This document shows, piece after piece, positions 7,649 through 15,040 of a stretch of DNA of 64,000 bases; within the stretch, counting starts at the first letter, position 1; every line of letters begins with the position of its first letter. A program made the translations under genes and the position numbers. The DNA comes from Corynebacterium sp. (GTDB lineage: Bacteria > Actinomycetota > Actinomycetes > Mycobacteriales > Mycobacteriaceae), in contig NZ_JAUNLS010000001.1 of the NCBI RefSeq assembly GCF_030532325.1, positions 210,673 through 274,672 on the forward strand, given 5' to 3'. Below the pieces are notes generated by a model, which did not search any database, had not been told where the DNA came from, and saw only the letters and a list, made by a program, of their open reading frames with translations.

Positions 7649-9559
7649 ATGTCCCCGAATACCGCACCGCTTCGCCCGCTGCTCAACGCCTTGATTTCCG
7701 AGGTGCAATCGGCCACCGCCGAGCACTCCGCGGCGATTGCCAAGGTCACCCCCAATCACCGGGCGGGCGCGGTCAACCTGGTGCGCTACCTGGCGCTGCG
7801 CAATCACGACGTCGTCTCGGTGCAGGACGGCCTCTCCGCCCTGGGCGCGACCAGCCTGAGCCACCCGGAGCCGGCGGTGCTCGACCGCCTGCACGCCGCG
7901 CACAACGTGCTCGACGCCTACGACGACGTCCCTCCGCGCTACCCGCTCGAGGCCATCTCCACGGCCTACGCCTCGGCCGATTCCCTGCTCGAGGCCAACA
8001 CCGACGCGCTGCTGGGCGAGCCGCGCGAGGGCACCTACTCCCGCATCATGGTAACCCTGCCGCGCGAGGCCGCCGATGACTACGAGCTGGTGCTCTCCTT
8101 TGCCGCCGCGGGCATGGAGCTGGCCCGCATCAACTGCGCACATGATGACGCCGACGTGTGGGCCCACATGGTGGACAACGTGCATCGCGCGGCCGAGGAG
8201 GTAGGCCGCGAGATCAAGATCTCCTGCGACATCGCCGGACCCAAGGTGCGCACCGGCTCCATCGCCCCGGGCCCGCGCGTGATCCGGGTACGCTGCACGC
8301 AGTCCCCGGCCGGCGAGCTGCTGGCCCCGGCGGTGCTGGTGCTTTCCAGCACCCCCACTATCGAGCTCCCCGACGTCCCCCTCTCCCCCGCCGCCAAGCG
8401 CCCCGCCGTGCACGCCCAGGCCGATGAGCAGTGGCTCTCCGCGCTGCGCGCCGGGGCCACGGTGACCTGCACGGAAGCCCGCGGGCGGGCGCGCACCTGG
8501 GAGGTGGCCGAGGTAAGCCCGGGCTGGGCGGTGCTACACGGTGAGCGCAACGCCTACCTGGCCGAGGGCACCACGCTGCACTGCGAGGGTCGCACCGCCA
8601 CGGTCAGCGGGATTCCCCCGCTGGAGCAGAAGATTCACCTCCACCAGGGCGATGAGCTGGTGCTGAGCACCACGCAGGATCCAGCACTGATCTCCGCCAC
8701 GGGCCCAACCACCATCGGCTGCACCGCCCCGGAGGCCGTCACCGCGCTGGAGGAAGGCCAGAGGGTGCTTTTTGATGATGGGGCGATTGAGGGCGTCGTC
8801 AAGCAGGTGCGCCACAGCGGCCAGCAGGGCACCGCGCACGAGGGAGCCGGTGATGCTGGTGATACTGAGGCCGTCGTGACGATCACCCGCGCCGGGCTGG
8901 GCGGCACCAAGCTCGCCGCCTTTAAGGGCATCAACCTGCCGGATACCGATATTCCGCTGCCGAGCCTGACCGAGGAGGACTTGGAAGCGCTGCGCTTTGT
9001 GGCCACCCACTGCGAGATCGCGGCGATCTCCTTCATCCGCACCGCCCACGACGTCGAGCAGGTGCTGGCCTGCCTCGAGCGCATCGCCGAGGAGCAACCC
9101 ACCGAGGAGGCCGCCCGCCGCGTGCGCGAGCTCGGCGTGGTGCTCAAGATTGAGACGGTGCCGGCCTACGAGTACCTGGGCAGCATCCTGCTCGCGCTCA
9201 TGCAGCGCCGCACGGTGGGTCTCATGATCGCGCGCGGTGACCTCGCCGTGGAGCTGGGTTTTGAGCAGATTGCTCAGGTGCCCGGGCGCATCATGAAGGT
9301 GGCCGAGGCCGCGCACATCCCAGTCATCATGGCCACCCAGATCCTGGAGAACCTGGCCAAGACCGGCCTGCCCTCCCGCGCGGAGATCACCGACGCCGGC
9401 TACGCCCTACGCGCCGAGTGCGTCATGCTCAACAAGGGCCCGCACATCACGGAGGCCATCACCATCCTGGACCGGATGTCGCACACGCTGGGGCGGTCGC
9501 GGCTGAAGAACCGCCAGCGCCTGCGCCAGGTCTCGGGGTGGAAGCACGCCCTGGACTAA
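7649..9559 (+). CDS. Non-canonical pyruvate kinase-like protein
   Basis: 636 residues. The N-terminal 125 residues have no pyruvate kinase counterpart. After them come PK-like motifs: RIMVTLPREA, MELARINCAH (canonical NFSH changed to NCAH), CDIAGPKVRTG, a B-domain-like insert (about 220-420), LGVVLKIETVPAYE with Lys500 at the catalytic lysine site, GLMIARGDLAVEL, and PVIMATQILENL. The C-terminal effector domain is absent. C. glutamicum carries a second, unusual pyruvate kinase gene of about this length, which is the likely relative. RBS AAAGGAG precedes the ATG. Activity on phosphoenolpyruvate is uncertain given the altered motif. Confidence 0.82.
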   Translation: MSPNTAPLRPLLNALISEVQSATAEHSAAIAKVTPNHRAGAVNLVRYLALRNHDVVSVQDGLSALGATSLSHPEPAVLDRLHAAHNVLDAYDDVPPRYPLEAISTAYASADSLLEANTDALLGEPREGTYSRIMVTLPREAADDYELVLSFAAAGMELARINCAHDDADVWAHMVDNVHRAAEEVGREIKISCDIAGPKVRTGSIAPGPRVIRVRCTQSPAGELLAPAVLVLSSTPTIELPDVPLSPAAKRPAVHAQADEQWLSALRAGATVTCTEARGRARTWEVAEVSPGWAVLHGERNAYLAEGTTLHCEGRTATVSGIPPLEQKIHLHQGDELVLSTTQDPALISATGPTTIGCTAPEAVTALEEGQRVLFDDGAIEGVVKQVRHSGQQGTAHEGAGDAGDTEAVVTITRAGLGGTKLAAFKGINLPDTDIPLPSLTEEDLEALRFVATHCEIAAISFIRTAHDVEQVLACLERIAEEQPTEEAARRVRELGVVLKIETVPAYEYLGSILLALMQRRTVGLMIARGDLAVELGFEQIAQVPGRIMKVAEAAHIPVIMATQILENLAKTGLPSRAEITDAGYALRAECVMLNKGPHITEAITILDRMSHTLGRSRLKNRQRLRQVSGWKHALD

Positions 9560-9652
9560 GCCTTGATGAGGCCCAGGCAGCGCCGCCGCGGGCCCGGCCG
9601 CTGTGCGCAGTATCACGCTTTCTAAGAACACCCTAAACTAGACAAAGCTACC

Positions 9653-9671
9653 CTAAGTAAGGGTAACCTAT
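9653..9671 (+). promoter_or_regulatory. Possible DtxR iron box upstream of feoA
   Basis: The 19 bases match the DtxR consensus TTAGGTTAGCCTAACCTAA at about 14 positions, and a TACCCT/AGGGTA inverted repeat overlaps it. It lies about 80 nt upstream of feoA, and TACAAT (9689-9694) is a possible -10 between them. Confidence 0.5.
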
Positions 9672-9751
9672 AAGCAGTTATAGACGGCTACAATCAAGCC
9701 GCTTCCGCGCCACTGCCTCCCCAGCGAGGCGGACTGGAAAGGTGTTCTCTT

Positions 9752-9997
9752 ATGACGCTAAGCTGCCCCCGTTCCACGGCCGATACCCTGCCCCCTGGCT
9801 GCACCGTCACCCTGGGGCAGGAATGCGTCTCCTGCACGTGCGATGCCGCCCTGGCGCTGCGCCTAGGCGAGCTGGGCATTCGCCCCGGCGCCACCTTGAC
9901 CATGGGCCAGCGCGTGGCCGGCGGCGCGCGCATTGTCTCCGTGGGCGCGTGCCGCTACGCCATCGATCAGCGCACCCTGCGCGCCATCGAGGTGTAG
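9752..9997 (+). CDS. feoA: Ferrous iron transport protein FeoA
   Basis: 81-residue SH3-like cytosolic partner of FeoB. The family pattern is visible in LALRLGELGIRPGATLTMGQ and the closing strand YAIDQRTLRAIEV. It also carries a CVSCTC cluster at about residues 26-31 that is not typical of the family. RBS GGAAAGG. feoB begins 6 nt downstream. Confidence 0.88.
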   Translation: MTLSCPRSTADTLPPGCTVTLGQECVSCTCDAALALRLGELGIRPGATLTMGQRVAGGARIVSVGACRYAIDQRTLRAIEV

Positions 9998-10003
9998 GCC
10001 GCG

Positions 10004-11965
10004 ATGTCCACAACCTCCCCCAGCTGCCACGGCCATCCCGGCGGGGCGGTTGCCCCTGCGGGCTCGCCCATCGTCGCCATGGTGGGCGCCCCCAACTCCG
10101 GAAAGTCCACCCTTTTTAACGCCCTGACCGGCGCCAAGGCCCAGACGGGCAACTGGCCGGGCACCACCGTCGAGGTCAGCCGCGGCGCGTGGAAGCTCGG
10201 CAGTACCCACTGCGAGTCGGAGACCATCAGCGCCGACCTCATCGACTTTCCCGGCACATACTCCTTAGATCCGCTCAGCCCCGATGAGGCACTGACGCGC
10301 TCCATGCTCATTGACTGCGCCGACGAAGAGCGCCCCGACGCCGTCATCGTCGTAGTCGATGCCACCGCCGTAGCCCGCGGCCTCAACGTGGCCTTCCAGC
10401 TAGCCGAGCACCCCTACCGGCTCATTATCGCGCTGAGCAAGCTGGACGTGGCCGAGGCCCAGGGCCACAGCGTGGATCCGCGCGCCCTCGAGGAGGCCAC
10501 CGGAATCCCGGTCTTTGCCGTGGACGGGCGCCGCCGCCAGGGGCTCGACGCCCTGCGCGAGCGCACGCTGGCCTGCCTGCAGGAGGAGCCGGTGGTGCTG
10601 CGCACGGACACCTCGCTCGACGCACGCTTTGCGGATCTCGATTCCGCCGCCAAGGCCGCCGTGCGCGAGGTCGAGCACGTCACCCCGCTGTCCCACCGCC
10701 TCGACTCCGTGGCCCTGCACCCCGTGGCCGGCCCGCTGCTCTTCCTGGCGGTGATGTGGCTGGTCTTCCAGATCACCACCACCGTGGCCGCGCCCCTGCA
10801 GGACGGCCTGGAAGCACTGGTCACCGGCCCGCTCAGTGACGCCGCCCGCTCCGGGCTGGAGGCCATCGGCCTGGGCAACCGCTTTGTCACGGGCCTGCTT
10901 GTCGACGGCCTCATAGGCGGCGTCGGCATGGTCCTCACCTTCGCCCCGCTCATGGCGCTGATGTTTTTGTGTCTGGCGGTGCTGGAGGACTCCGGCTACA
11001 TGGCGCGCGCGGCGGTGGTCACCGACCGCGTCATGCGGGCCATCGGCCTGCCGGGCAAGGCCTTCATCCCGATCGTCGTGGGCTTTGGCTGCAACGTCCC
11101 GGCGATCTCCGCCACCCGCGTGCTGGGCAGCCCGCACCACCGCATCATGACCTCCCTGCTCATCCCGTTTACCTCCTGTTCGGCGCGCCTGGTGGTCTTT
11201 GTCATGCTGGCCTCCACCTTCTTCCCCGAGCACGCCGGCAACGTGGTCTTTGCCATGTACATCATCTCCATCGCGCTCTTAGTGCTGGTGGGCCTGGCGC
11301 TGCGCAAGACCCTGTGGCGCGCGGTGCCGGAGGAGGCCTTGGTCATTGACCTACCCACCTACCAGCTGCCCACCCCGCGCCTGGCGCTGAGCGTGATGTG
11401 GACTCGCCTCAAGGGCTTTCTGCAGACCGCCGGCGGCATCATCGTGAGCACCGTCGTTGTGGTGTGGCTTCTCATGGCCATCCCTTTCGGCGCAGCAGCG
11501 GGCTCGACCAGCCTGGCCGATGGCCAGCCACCCGCCCCGGAGGACTCCGTCTACGGCGCGGTCTCGCGCAGCATCGCTCCGGCCTTCGCCCCAGCGGGCT
11601 TTGATTCCTGGTCCCTGGCCGGCCCCCTGGTCACCGGCTTCGTGGCCAAGGAGGCGCTGATCTCCACGTGGTCGCAGACCTACGCCGTCGAGGACGTCAC
11701 TGACTCCGCCCCGGAGGAGCAGGCCTCCAGCGCGCTGAGTGATCACGTCCGCGCGGACTTCGCCGAGGCCTCCGGCGGCCACACGCTGGCCGCGGTGTGG
11801 GCCTACATGCTCTTCCTGCTGGCCTACACGCCGTGCGTGGCCACCATCGCCGCCCAAAGGCGCGAGATTGGCTGGCGCTGGACGCTCTTCGGCTTCGGTG
11901 TACAGCTGGTCACCGCGTGGGTGCTGGCCGTGGCCGCCTTCCAAGTACTCAAGCTCTTCCTCTAA
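10004..11965 (+). CDS. feoB: Ferrous iron transporter FeoB
   Basis: 653 residues. N-terminal G protein: G1 GAPNSGKSTLFNALTG, G3 DFPGTYSLDP. The membrane part starts at about residue 240, with the gate motifs GFGCNVPAIS and TSCSARLVVFVML and the conserved VTGFVAKEALISTW near the C-terminus. It imports Fe(II) across the cytoplasmic membrane. Cotranscribed with feoA and the Cys-rich gene that follows. Confidence 0.95.
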   Translation: MSTTSPSCHGHPGGAVAPAGSPIVAMVGAPNSGKSTLFNALTGAKAQTGNWPGTTVEVSRGAWKLGSTHCESETISADLIDFPGTYSLDPLSPDEALTRSMLIDCADEERPDAVIVVVDATAVARGLNVAFQLAEHPYRLIIALSKLDVAEAQGHSVDPRALEEATGIPVFAVDGRRRQGLDALRERTLACLQEEPVVLRTDTSLDARFADLDSAAKAAVREVEHVTPLSHRLDSVALHPVAGPLLFLAVMWLVFQITTTVAAPLQDGLEALVTGPLSDAARSGLEAIGLGNRFVTGLLVDGLIGGVGMVLTFAPLMALMFLCLAVLEDSGYMARAAVVTDRVMRAIGLPGKAFIPIVVGFGCNVPAISATRVLGSPHHRIMTSLLIPFTSCSARLVVFVMLASTFFPEHAGNVVFAMYIISIALLVLVGLALRKTLWRAVPEEALVIDLPTYQLPTPRLALSVMWTRLKGFLQTAGGIIVSTVVVVWLLMAIPFGAAAGSTSLADGQPPAPEDSVYGAVSRSIAPAFAPAGFDSWSLAGPLVTGFVAKEALISTWSQTYAVEDVTDSAPEEQASSALSDHVRADFAEASGGHTLAAVWAYMLFLLAYTPCVATIAAQRREIGWRWTLFGFGVQLVTAWVLAVAAFQVLKLFL

Positions 11966-11979
11966 GGCCGGGCCTCACC

Positions 11980-12276
11980 ATGGATTCACGGAACTCTTCG
12001 CACAGGCTCAGCCCCATCGACGCCGTGCGCGCCGCCATGGCCGAGGGCGCCGGCTCGCGGGCCGGCATCGCGCGCAGAACGGGGCTGGAGCCGGGCACCG
12101 TCGACCTCATCCTGGCCCACCTTGAGGCGGTGGGGGATCTCAGCGTGGAGACCATGAGCGCGTGCCCCAGCGGCGGCTGCGGCTCCTGCGCGGCGGCCTC
12201 GGCCTGCGGCTCGGCGGGCCACTCCCGCGGGCCCGTCATGCTCAGTCTGCGCCGCCGCGCTCCCCGCTCTCACTAA
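11980..12276 (+). CDS. FeoC-like winged-helix protein with Cys cluster
   Basis: 98 residues from ATG 11980, 14 nt after feoB. Residues about 10-55 form a predicted winged helix (AGIARRTGLEPGTVDLILAH). They are followed by C-x4-C-x2-C-x5-C within ACPSGGCGSCAAASAC. Enterobacterial FeoC has a comparable wing with four Cys (C-x4-C-x2-C-x8-C) reported to bind an iron-sulfur cluster. Position and motif support an FeoC role; overall similarity appears low. Its 3' end overlaps the convergent PH-domain gene by 35 nt. Confidence 0.72.
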   Translation: MDSRNSSHRLSPIDAVRAAMAEGAGSRAGIARRTGLEPGTVDLILAHLEAVGDLSVETMSACPSGGCGSCAAASACGSAGHSRGPVMLSLRRRAPRSH

Positions 12277-13732
12277 CCGGGGCCTCCAGCGGCGGCAGGC
12301 TGCGCTGCCGCAGGCGCTGCAGCAGATCCTGTGCATCGGCGGGATCCAGCTCGGCGCCGGTCATCCGGACGGGGCCGGTGACGAGGTCGAAGCGGACGTC
12401 GTGAAGCCTAAGCAGGTGGCCCAGCGGCCGCACCACGAGGGTGAGCTCCTGGATGTGCGGGGTGGACACCGCGGCCACCCGGCGGCACCAGCGCCCGGAA
12501 TGGACAATGGCCACCGGCCGCGGCCCCTCCACTAGGGTCACCGCCTGGCGGGACCAATCCACGGGGCTGGCCCACATGGCCCGGCGCGGCGAGGTGTAGG
12601 TGGGCTGCGTGTAGCCCTCGGGGCGGGCGTAGGCCTCGATCTGCGCGTGGGAAAGCTCGGAGACCAGCGCGAAGAGCGCGAGGGCTTGCTCGCGGCTGCC
12701 CACCGGCAGGATGCGGGTGGAGCCGGACTGCTTCCCGCCGCCGATCGCACCGTAGCCAGCCACGGAGACCTGCACCTCGTACCAGCCAAAGAAGCGCCAC
12801 AGCGTGGGCTGGGCCACGCGCACCGCATGGATGCGGGAGAGCCGGATGGATTGGCGGCGTCGATCAGCCAGGCCGTAAGAAATGTGCACTACACCTTGGT
12901 CGGAGCCGAGGTTAACGTCGTCCCGCCCCTCCTCATGGCGCGCGGAAAACCGCCACGAGGTGTCAATGAGGTTCCATACCGAGGGGAACCAGCCCACGAT
13001 GATCGGCACCGCCAGCGCGCGGGTCAGCGGGAAGCACACCAGCACCAGCATGCCCAGCAGCGTGAGGAGCGTGGGCAGGCGCAGCAGCTCCGAGCACAGC
13101 GTGCGCCGGATGGGGATTTCCTCGATGAGCGCGGGTTCCTCCGCAGCGGTGTGGCTCGCAGTGTCGCTCACGGCGGTGCTCACGGCGTGGCTTCCAGCGC
13201 CGTCCGCGCTATCTGCGCCGTCCACGCCATGCACGCGGTGCAGCAGCTCCGCGCGCAGGCCCTCAGCCTCGGCCTTGCGCAGGTAGCCGATCTCGATGGC
13301 CGAGGAACGCCCGCCGGCGGTCTCCACGCGCACCGCGGCCAGCCCAAAGAGGCGAGCGATCACCGGCTCCACCACGTCGACGGCCTGGATGCGCTCATAA
13401 CGCGCGGAGCGAAACGCCGTGGTGAACACGCCGTGGCGCAGGGCAACGTCATCCTCGCCCAGCGCGAAGCCCAGCTTGCGCCACCACAGCTCGGAGACAA
13501 ACCAAATGACCAAGCACACCAGCACGAAGCCGCCCAGCGCAATGAGCGTGCCCAGGCCGATCTCGCTGAGACGCCCGCTGCGGAGGTAGCGTAGGGCGTC
13601 GCCCAGCAGCGAGGCATTGAGGTTGAGCGCGAAAACCGCCAGCAGCGCCAGGATGATTGACCAAAAGCGCAGCAGCGGGGTGAGGCGGTGGACGCGGTGG
13701 AAACCGTCGGAATCGATAAGCTGGCGCTTCAC
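12242..13732 (-). CDS. Bacterial PH-domain membrane protein (YdbT-like)
   Basis: 496 residues from GTG 13732, which overlaps the upstream PH gene's stop (GTGA), so the two are translationally coupled. Layout: membrane pair at about 20-90, PH domain (LGEDDVALRHGVFTTAFRSA...RIQAVDVVEP), second membrane pair at about 225-265, second PH-like domain (IRLSRIHAVRVAQPTLWRFF), and a third degenerate copy near the C-terminus. A low-complexity linker rich in Ala/Ser/Thr lies around 175-205. YdbS/YdbT pairs are widespread; function is unknown, but in Bacillus subtilis the pair is linked to resistance to the antimicrobial amylocyclicin. Confidence 0.82.
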   Translation of the reverse strand: MKRQLIDSDGFHRVHRLTPLLRFWSIILALLAVFALNLNASLLGDALRYLRSGRLSEIGLGTLIALGGFVLVCLVIWFVSELWWRKLGFALGEDDVALRHGVFTTAFRSARYERIQAVDVVEPVIARLFGLAAVRVETAGGRSSAIEIGYLRKAEAEGLRAELLHRVHGVDGADSADGAGSHAVSTAVSDTASHTAAEEPALIEEIPIRRTLCSELLRLPTLLTLLGMLVLVCFPLTRALAVPIIVGWFPSVWNLIDTSWRFSARHEEGRDDVNLGSDQGVVHISYGLADRRRQSIRLSRIHAVRVAQPTLWRFFGWYEVQVSVAGYGAIGGGKQSGSTRILPVGSREQALALFALVSELSHAQIEAYARPEGYTQPTYTSPRRAMWASPVDWSRQAVTLVEGPRPVAIVHSGRWCRRVAAVSTPHIQELTLVVRPLGHLLRLHDVRFDLVTGPVRMTGAELDPADAQDLLQRLRQRSLPPLEAPVSESGERGGAD

Positions 13733-14196
13733 AGCCCGCTCATCCTCTCGCGGGCCTTGATGGCGAGGCGCTCGCGCAGGGCGTCGGCATCGCCTGCCTC
13801 CAGGCCCTTGATGGTGCAATCGCTGCTGGCCGACGCCGTATGGATCTCCAGCCGCTTCAACCCCAGGGCCCGCTCGATGGGCCCGGCGGTGACGTCAACG
13901 AATTGGATGCGGCCATAGGGCACCACGGTGAAGGTGTGCCAGAGCTTGCCGCGGGTGATGAGCAGCTCGTCCGCGGTTTCCTGCCAGCCCATGTTGTTGA
14001 CCTGCGCGGGAATGAGCCACAGGCAGTAGGCCATGAGCAGCACGTAGGCCCCGGCCACCCAGTAGAGCCAGCTGTGCCAGAAGTAGCCACCGAGCACCGC
14101 CGCGAGGGCAAAGAAGGCTTGCCAGGACAGGTGGTGGATGTAGCGCGCGGTCACGAGCTTGCGGGATACAGGATTCACGGTCTTTGAGCCTAACAT
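13729..14196 (-). CDS. Bacterial PH-domain membrane protein (YdbS-like)
   Basis: 155 residues. Two membrane segments (about 23-41 and 43-62) precede one bPH2 domain (ITRGKLWHTFTVVPYGRIQF). The start is unsure: ATG 14196 has no RBS, and GTG 14178 is an alternative. It is the first gene of a two-gene operon with the YdbT-like protein. Confidence 0.8.
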   Translation of the reverse strand: MLGSKTVNPVSRKLVTARYIHHLSWQAFFALAAVLGGYFWHSWLYWVAGAYVLLMAYCLWLIPAQVNNMGWQETADELLITRGKLWHTFTVVPYGRIQFVDVTAGPIERALGLKRLEIHTASASSDCTIKGLEAGDADALRERLAIKARERMSGL

Positions 14197-14224
14197 CTTG
14201 GGATTTTGTGATGAGTAAACGACA

Positions 14225-14249
14225 GTTCTGTTGCAACCATTGACAGAAC
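14225..14249 (+). promoter_or_regulatory. Operator-like inverted repeat over the -35 of the XRE gene
   Basis: GTTCTGT-N11-ACAGAAC is a perfect 7-bp inverted repeat. Its right arm overlaps TTGACA (14240-14245), which with a 17-nt spacer precedes AACACT (14263-14268), 7 nt before the ATG at 14276. The position suits autorepression by the encoded Cro/CI-type regulator. Confidence 0.55.
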
Positions 14250-14275
14250 GTTGGGTTTATACAACACTGTGGTGC

Positions 14276-14536
14276 ATGTCCCCAAAGAAGAAACCCAGCA
14301 AGCCCCTCTACAACCGGGTGCGCGTGCTCCGCGCTGAACGGGACATCTCGCGCGCCCAGCTCGCCGAGGCCATCGGCGTCAACCACCAAACCATCGGCGC
14401 GCTTGAACGCGGTGACCACTCCCCCAGCCTGGACCTCGCCTTCAACATCTGCGAGTACTTCGAGCTGCCCGTGGAGGCCGTCTTCTCCCGCACCGAGTTC
14501 ACCCCCATGTCCCACGAGATCTACCGGAAGGACTAG
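14276..14536 (+). CDS. XRE-family (Cro/CI) small regulator
   Basis: 86 residues. A helix-turn-helix lies at about 14-66, with the recognition region SRAQLAEAIGVNHQTIGALE and the trailing FNICEYFELPVEAVF typical of single-domain HTH_3 regulators. ATG 14276 is preferred to an in-frame upstream start that would cover the promoter. It overlaps nothing and is followed 2 nt later by a membrane protein gene, a common arrangement for such regulators and a co-encoded membrane partner. Confidence 0.85.
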   Translation: MSPKKKPSKPLYNRVRVLRAERDISRAQLAEAIGVNHQTIGALERGDHSPSLDLAFNICEYFELPVEAVFSRTEFTPMSHEIYRKD

Positions 14537-14538
14537 CC

Positions 14539-15012
14539 ATGACCTCTGAGAAGACCACCTCGGCCGTGCGCGCCCGCAATCTCTACACCACCGGAGCCGA
14601 CGTCGGCATCGTGCTCATCATCCTCTCCATCGCCCTGCAGTTCACCTCGGTGTTTGGCTCGTTCATGCTTGCCGCCGTGGGCATAATCCTGGCGTCCTTC
14701 TTTACCTCGAAGCTGCGCAAGGCCATCGGCTACGCGGACATCCGCACCGAGGATCTCGATGAATACCAGATGCAGCAGCACGCCGAGGCCCGCGAGGACG
14801 GCCTGCGCAACGCGCTCATCGTGCTCATGGTGATGTTCCTGCTCACCGGCGTCATCGCCGTGGGCACGCGCTTTGTGCCCATGATGGACGGCATCTTTGT
14901 CACCCAGATCTACTTCAAGCTGCTCATGGGCCTCATGGTGTGGATCCCACTGTCCGTGGCACGCAGCCTGGCCGGAAAAATCAGCCGCGACGAGCTCATC
15001 TCTAGCGAGTAG
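14539..15012 (+). CDS. Membrane protein paired with XRE regulator
   Basis: 157 residues with four hydrophobic segments (about 22-38, 41-56, 93-113 and 125-142) and an acidic loop between segments 2 and 3 (YADIRTEDLDEYQMQQHAEA). No known catalytic motif. The gene is 2 nt from the XRE gene, so it is cotranscribed and probably controlled by it. Confidence 0.75.
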   Translation: MTSEKTTSAVRARNLYTTGADVGIVLIILSIALQFTSVFGSFMLAAVGIILASFFTSKLRKAIGYADIRTEDLDEYQMQQHAEAREDGLRNALIVLMVMFLLTGVIAVGTRFVPMMDGIFVTQIYFKLLMGLMVWIPLSVARSLAGKISRDELISSE

Positions 15013-15040
15013 CCGCCGCGGCCGATGGGGCGAGGGCAGG

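Noticed and set aside
9620-9640. Second DtxR box upstream of feoA
   Set aside because: Fewer than half of the consensus bases match.
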